The notes beneath the pieces were generated by a model that saw only the letters and a list, made by a program, of their open reading frames with translations, had not been told where the DNA came from and did no database searches. Both the position numbers and the translations under genes were made by a program. Below, piece after piece: positions 59,240 through 59,364 of a stretch of 59,364 bases of DNA. Each line of letters starts with the position of its first letter. Positions within the stretch are counted from its first letter, which is position 1. Origin of the DNA: JBOGEB01 sp050743125 (GTDB taxonomy: Bacteria > Actinomycetota > Nitriliruptoria > Euzebyales > Egibacteraceae); the NCBI GenBank assembly GCA_050743125.1, contig JBOGEB010000004.1, positions 1 to 59,364 on the forward strand, written 5' to 3'.

Positions 59240-59364
59240 CTAGTGTTCAGTCGCTGAAGTCTTTTGGGCCATCTTTGTGCGGGACAGGATCTCATCGGCG
59301 GTCTTGGTCCACTTGAACGGCGCACACCGCCCGTTCCAGCCGCCAATGAACAAGTCGACCGCGC
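59240..59364 (-). mobile_element. IS630-type transposase, C-terminal end, continues beyond the window
   Basis: The minus strand reads AVDLFIGGWNGRCAPFKWTK followed by TADEILSRTK and a stop. This is the characteristic C terminus of IS630-family transposases (F-I-x-x-W-N-x-R-x-x-P-F-x-W-T-K-T-A-D-E-I). The rest of the gene and the left part of the element lie outside the window. It adjoins the WhiB stub and the dead toxin module, consistent with an insertion-prone spot. Confidence 0.75.

Noticed and set aside
1..59364. tRNA, rRNA, riboswitch or CRISPR elements
   Set aside because: None was found by eye: no cloverleaf-like segments, no regularly spaced repeats, no recognisable riboswitch core. 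A covariance-model search would settle it.

Overview
The window comes from a high-GC actinobacterium. Evidence for this is the start of a WhiB-like gene near the right end, a PMT-type protein O-mannosyltransferase next to rsmI, frequent GTG starts with tight stop/start overlaps, and strong G/C third-position bias. The genus cannot be named from the sequence.

Layout. (1) About 1.05-9.3 kb holds a RiPP cluster of lasso-peptide type: nucleotidyltransferase, ABC exporter, methyltransferase, PqqD/RRE (B1), a short asparagine-synthetase-like cyclase (C), an HPr-kinase-like kinase on the opposite strand, a 44-residue precursor, two LuxR-type regulators with degenerate receiver domains, and a transglutaminase-like leader peptidase (B2). 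(2) About 9.3-46.9 kb is a large exopolysaccharide locus. It contains a CapD/WbpM-like epimerase-dehydratase, a Wzz/tyrosine-autokinase-like protein, a nucleotide-sugar dehydrogenase, two DegT aminotransferases, a NeuD-type acyltransferase, a NAD-dependent epimerase, seven glycosyltransferases, two Wzy-like membrane proteins, an ABC exporter pair, an intact sulfotransferase, a polysaccharide deacetylase, an ATP-grasp/HAD pair, an initiating sugar-phosphate transferase and an exported G8-domain beta-helix protein. No Wzx flippase was recognised. (3) About 46.8-52.0 kb, on the minus strand, is a second lasso cluster: B1, B2, full-length C, a precursor with a clear nine-residue ring motif, a protein joining a phosphoribosyltransferase-like domain to a PqqD domain, and a second HPr-kinase-like kinase. 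It has no dedicated exporter. (4) About 52.7-57.9 kb looks like chromosomal core: AbrB-like regulator, rsmI, PMT mannosyltransferase, DUF4383 protein, PPOX-fold protein, TauE-type permease. (5) The last 1.5 kb is debris: a broken antitoxin/PIN toxin pair, a WhiB stub, and the 3' end of an IS630-type transposase running out of the window.

Two stretches of the polysaccharide locus (about 16.6-25 kb and 33.7-38.2 kb) are richer in A/T and hold decayed genes: a frameshifted TylF-type methyltransferase, a frameshifted sulfotransferase, an FkbM-type N-terminal stub, the tail of a second epimerase, a glycosyltransferase C-terminal stub and duplicated fragments around the Wzy-like gene. This fits repeated gene exchange and decay, as expected for a surface-antigen locus.

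How it works together (inference from families): the central genes would make nucleotide sugars, assemble repeat units on a lipid carrier, polymerise and export them. Each lasso module would cleave a leader with B1+B2, cyclise with C, and decorate the peptide with a kinase plus cluster-specific tailoring enzymes. The most unusual points are the phosphoribosyltransferase-PqqD fusion, and the combination in cluster 1 of a non-canonical precursor with a cyclase that lacks its glutaminase domain.
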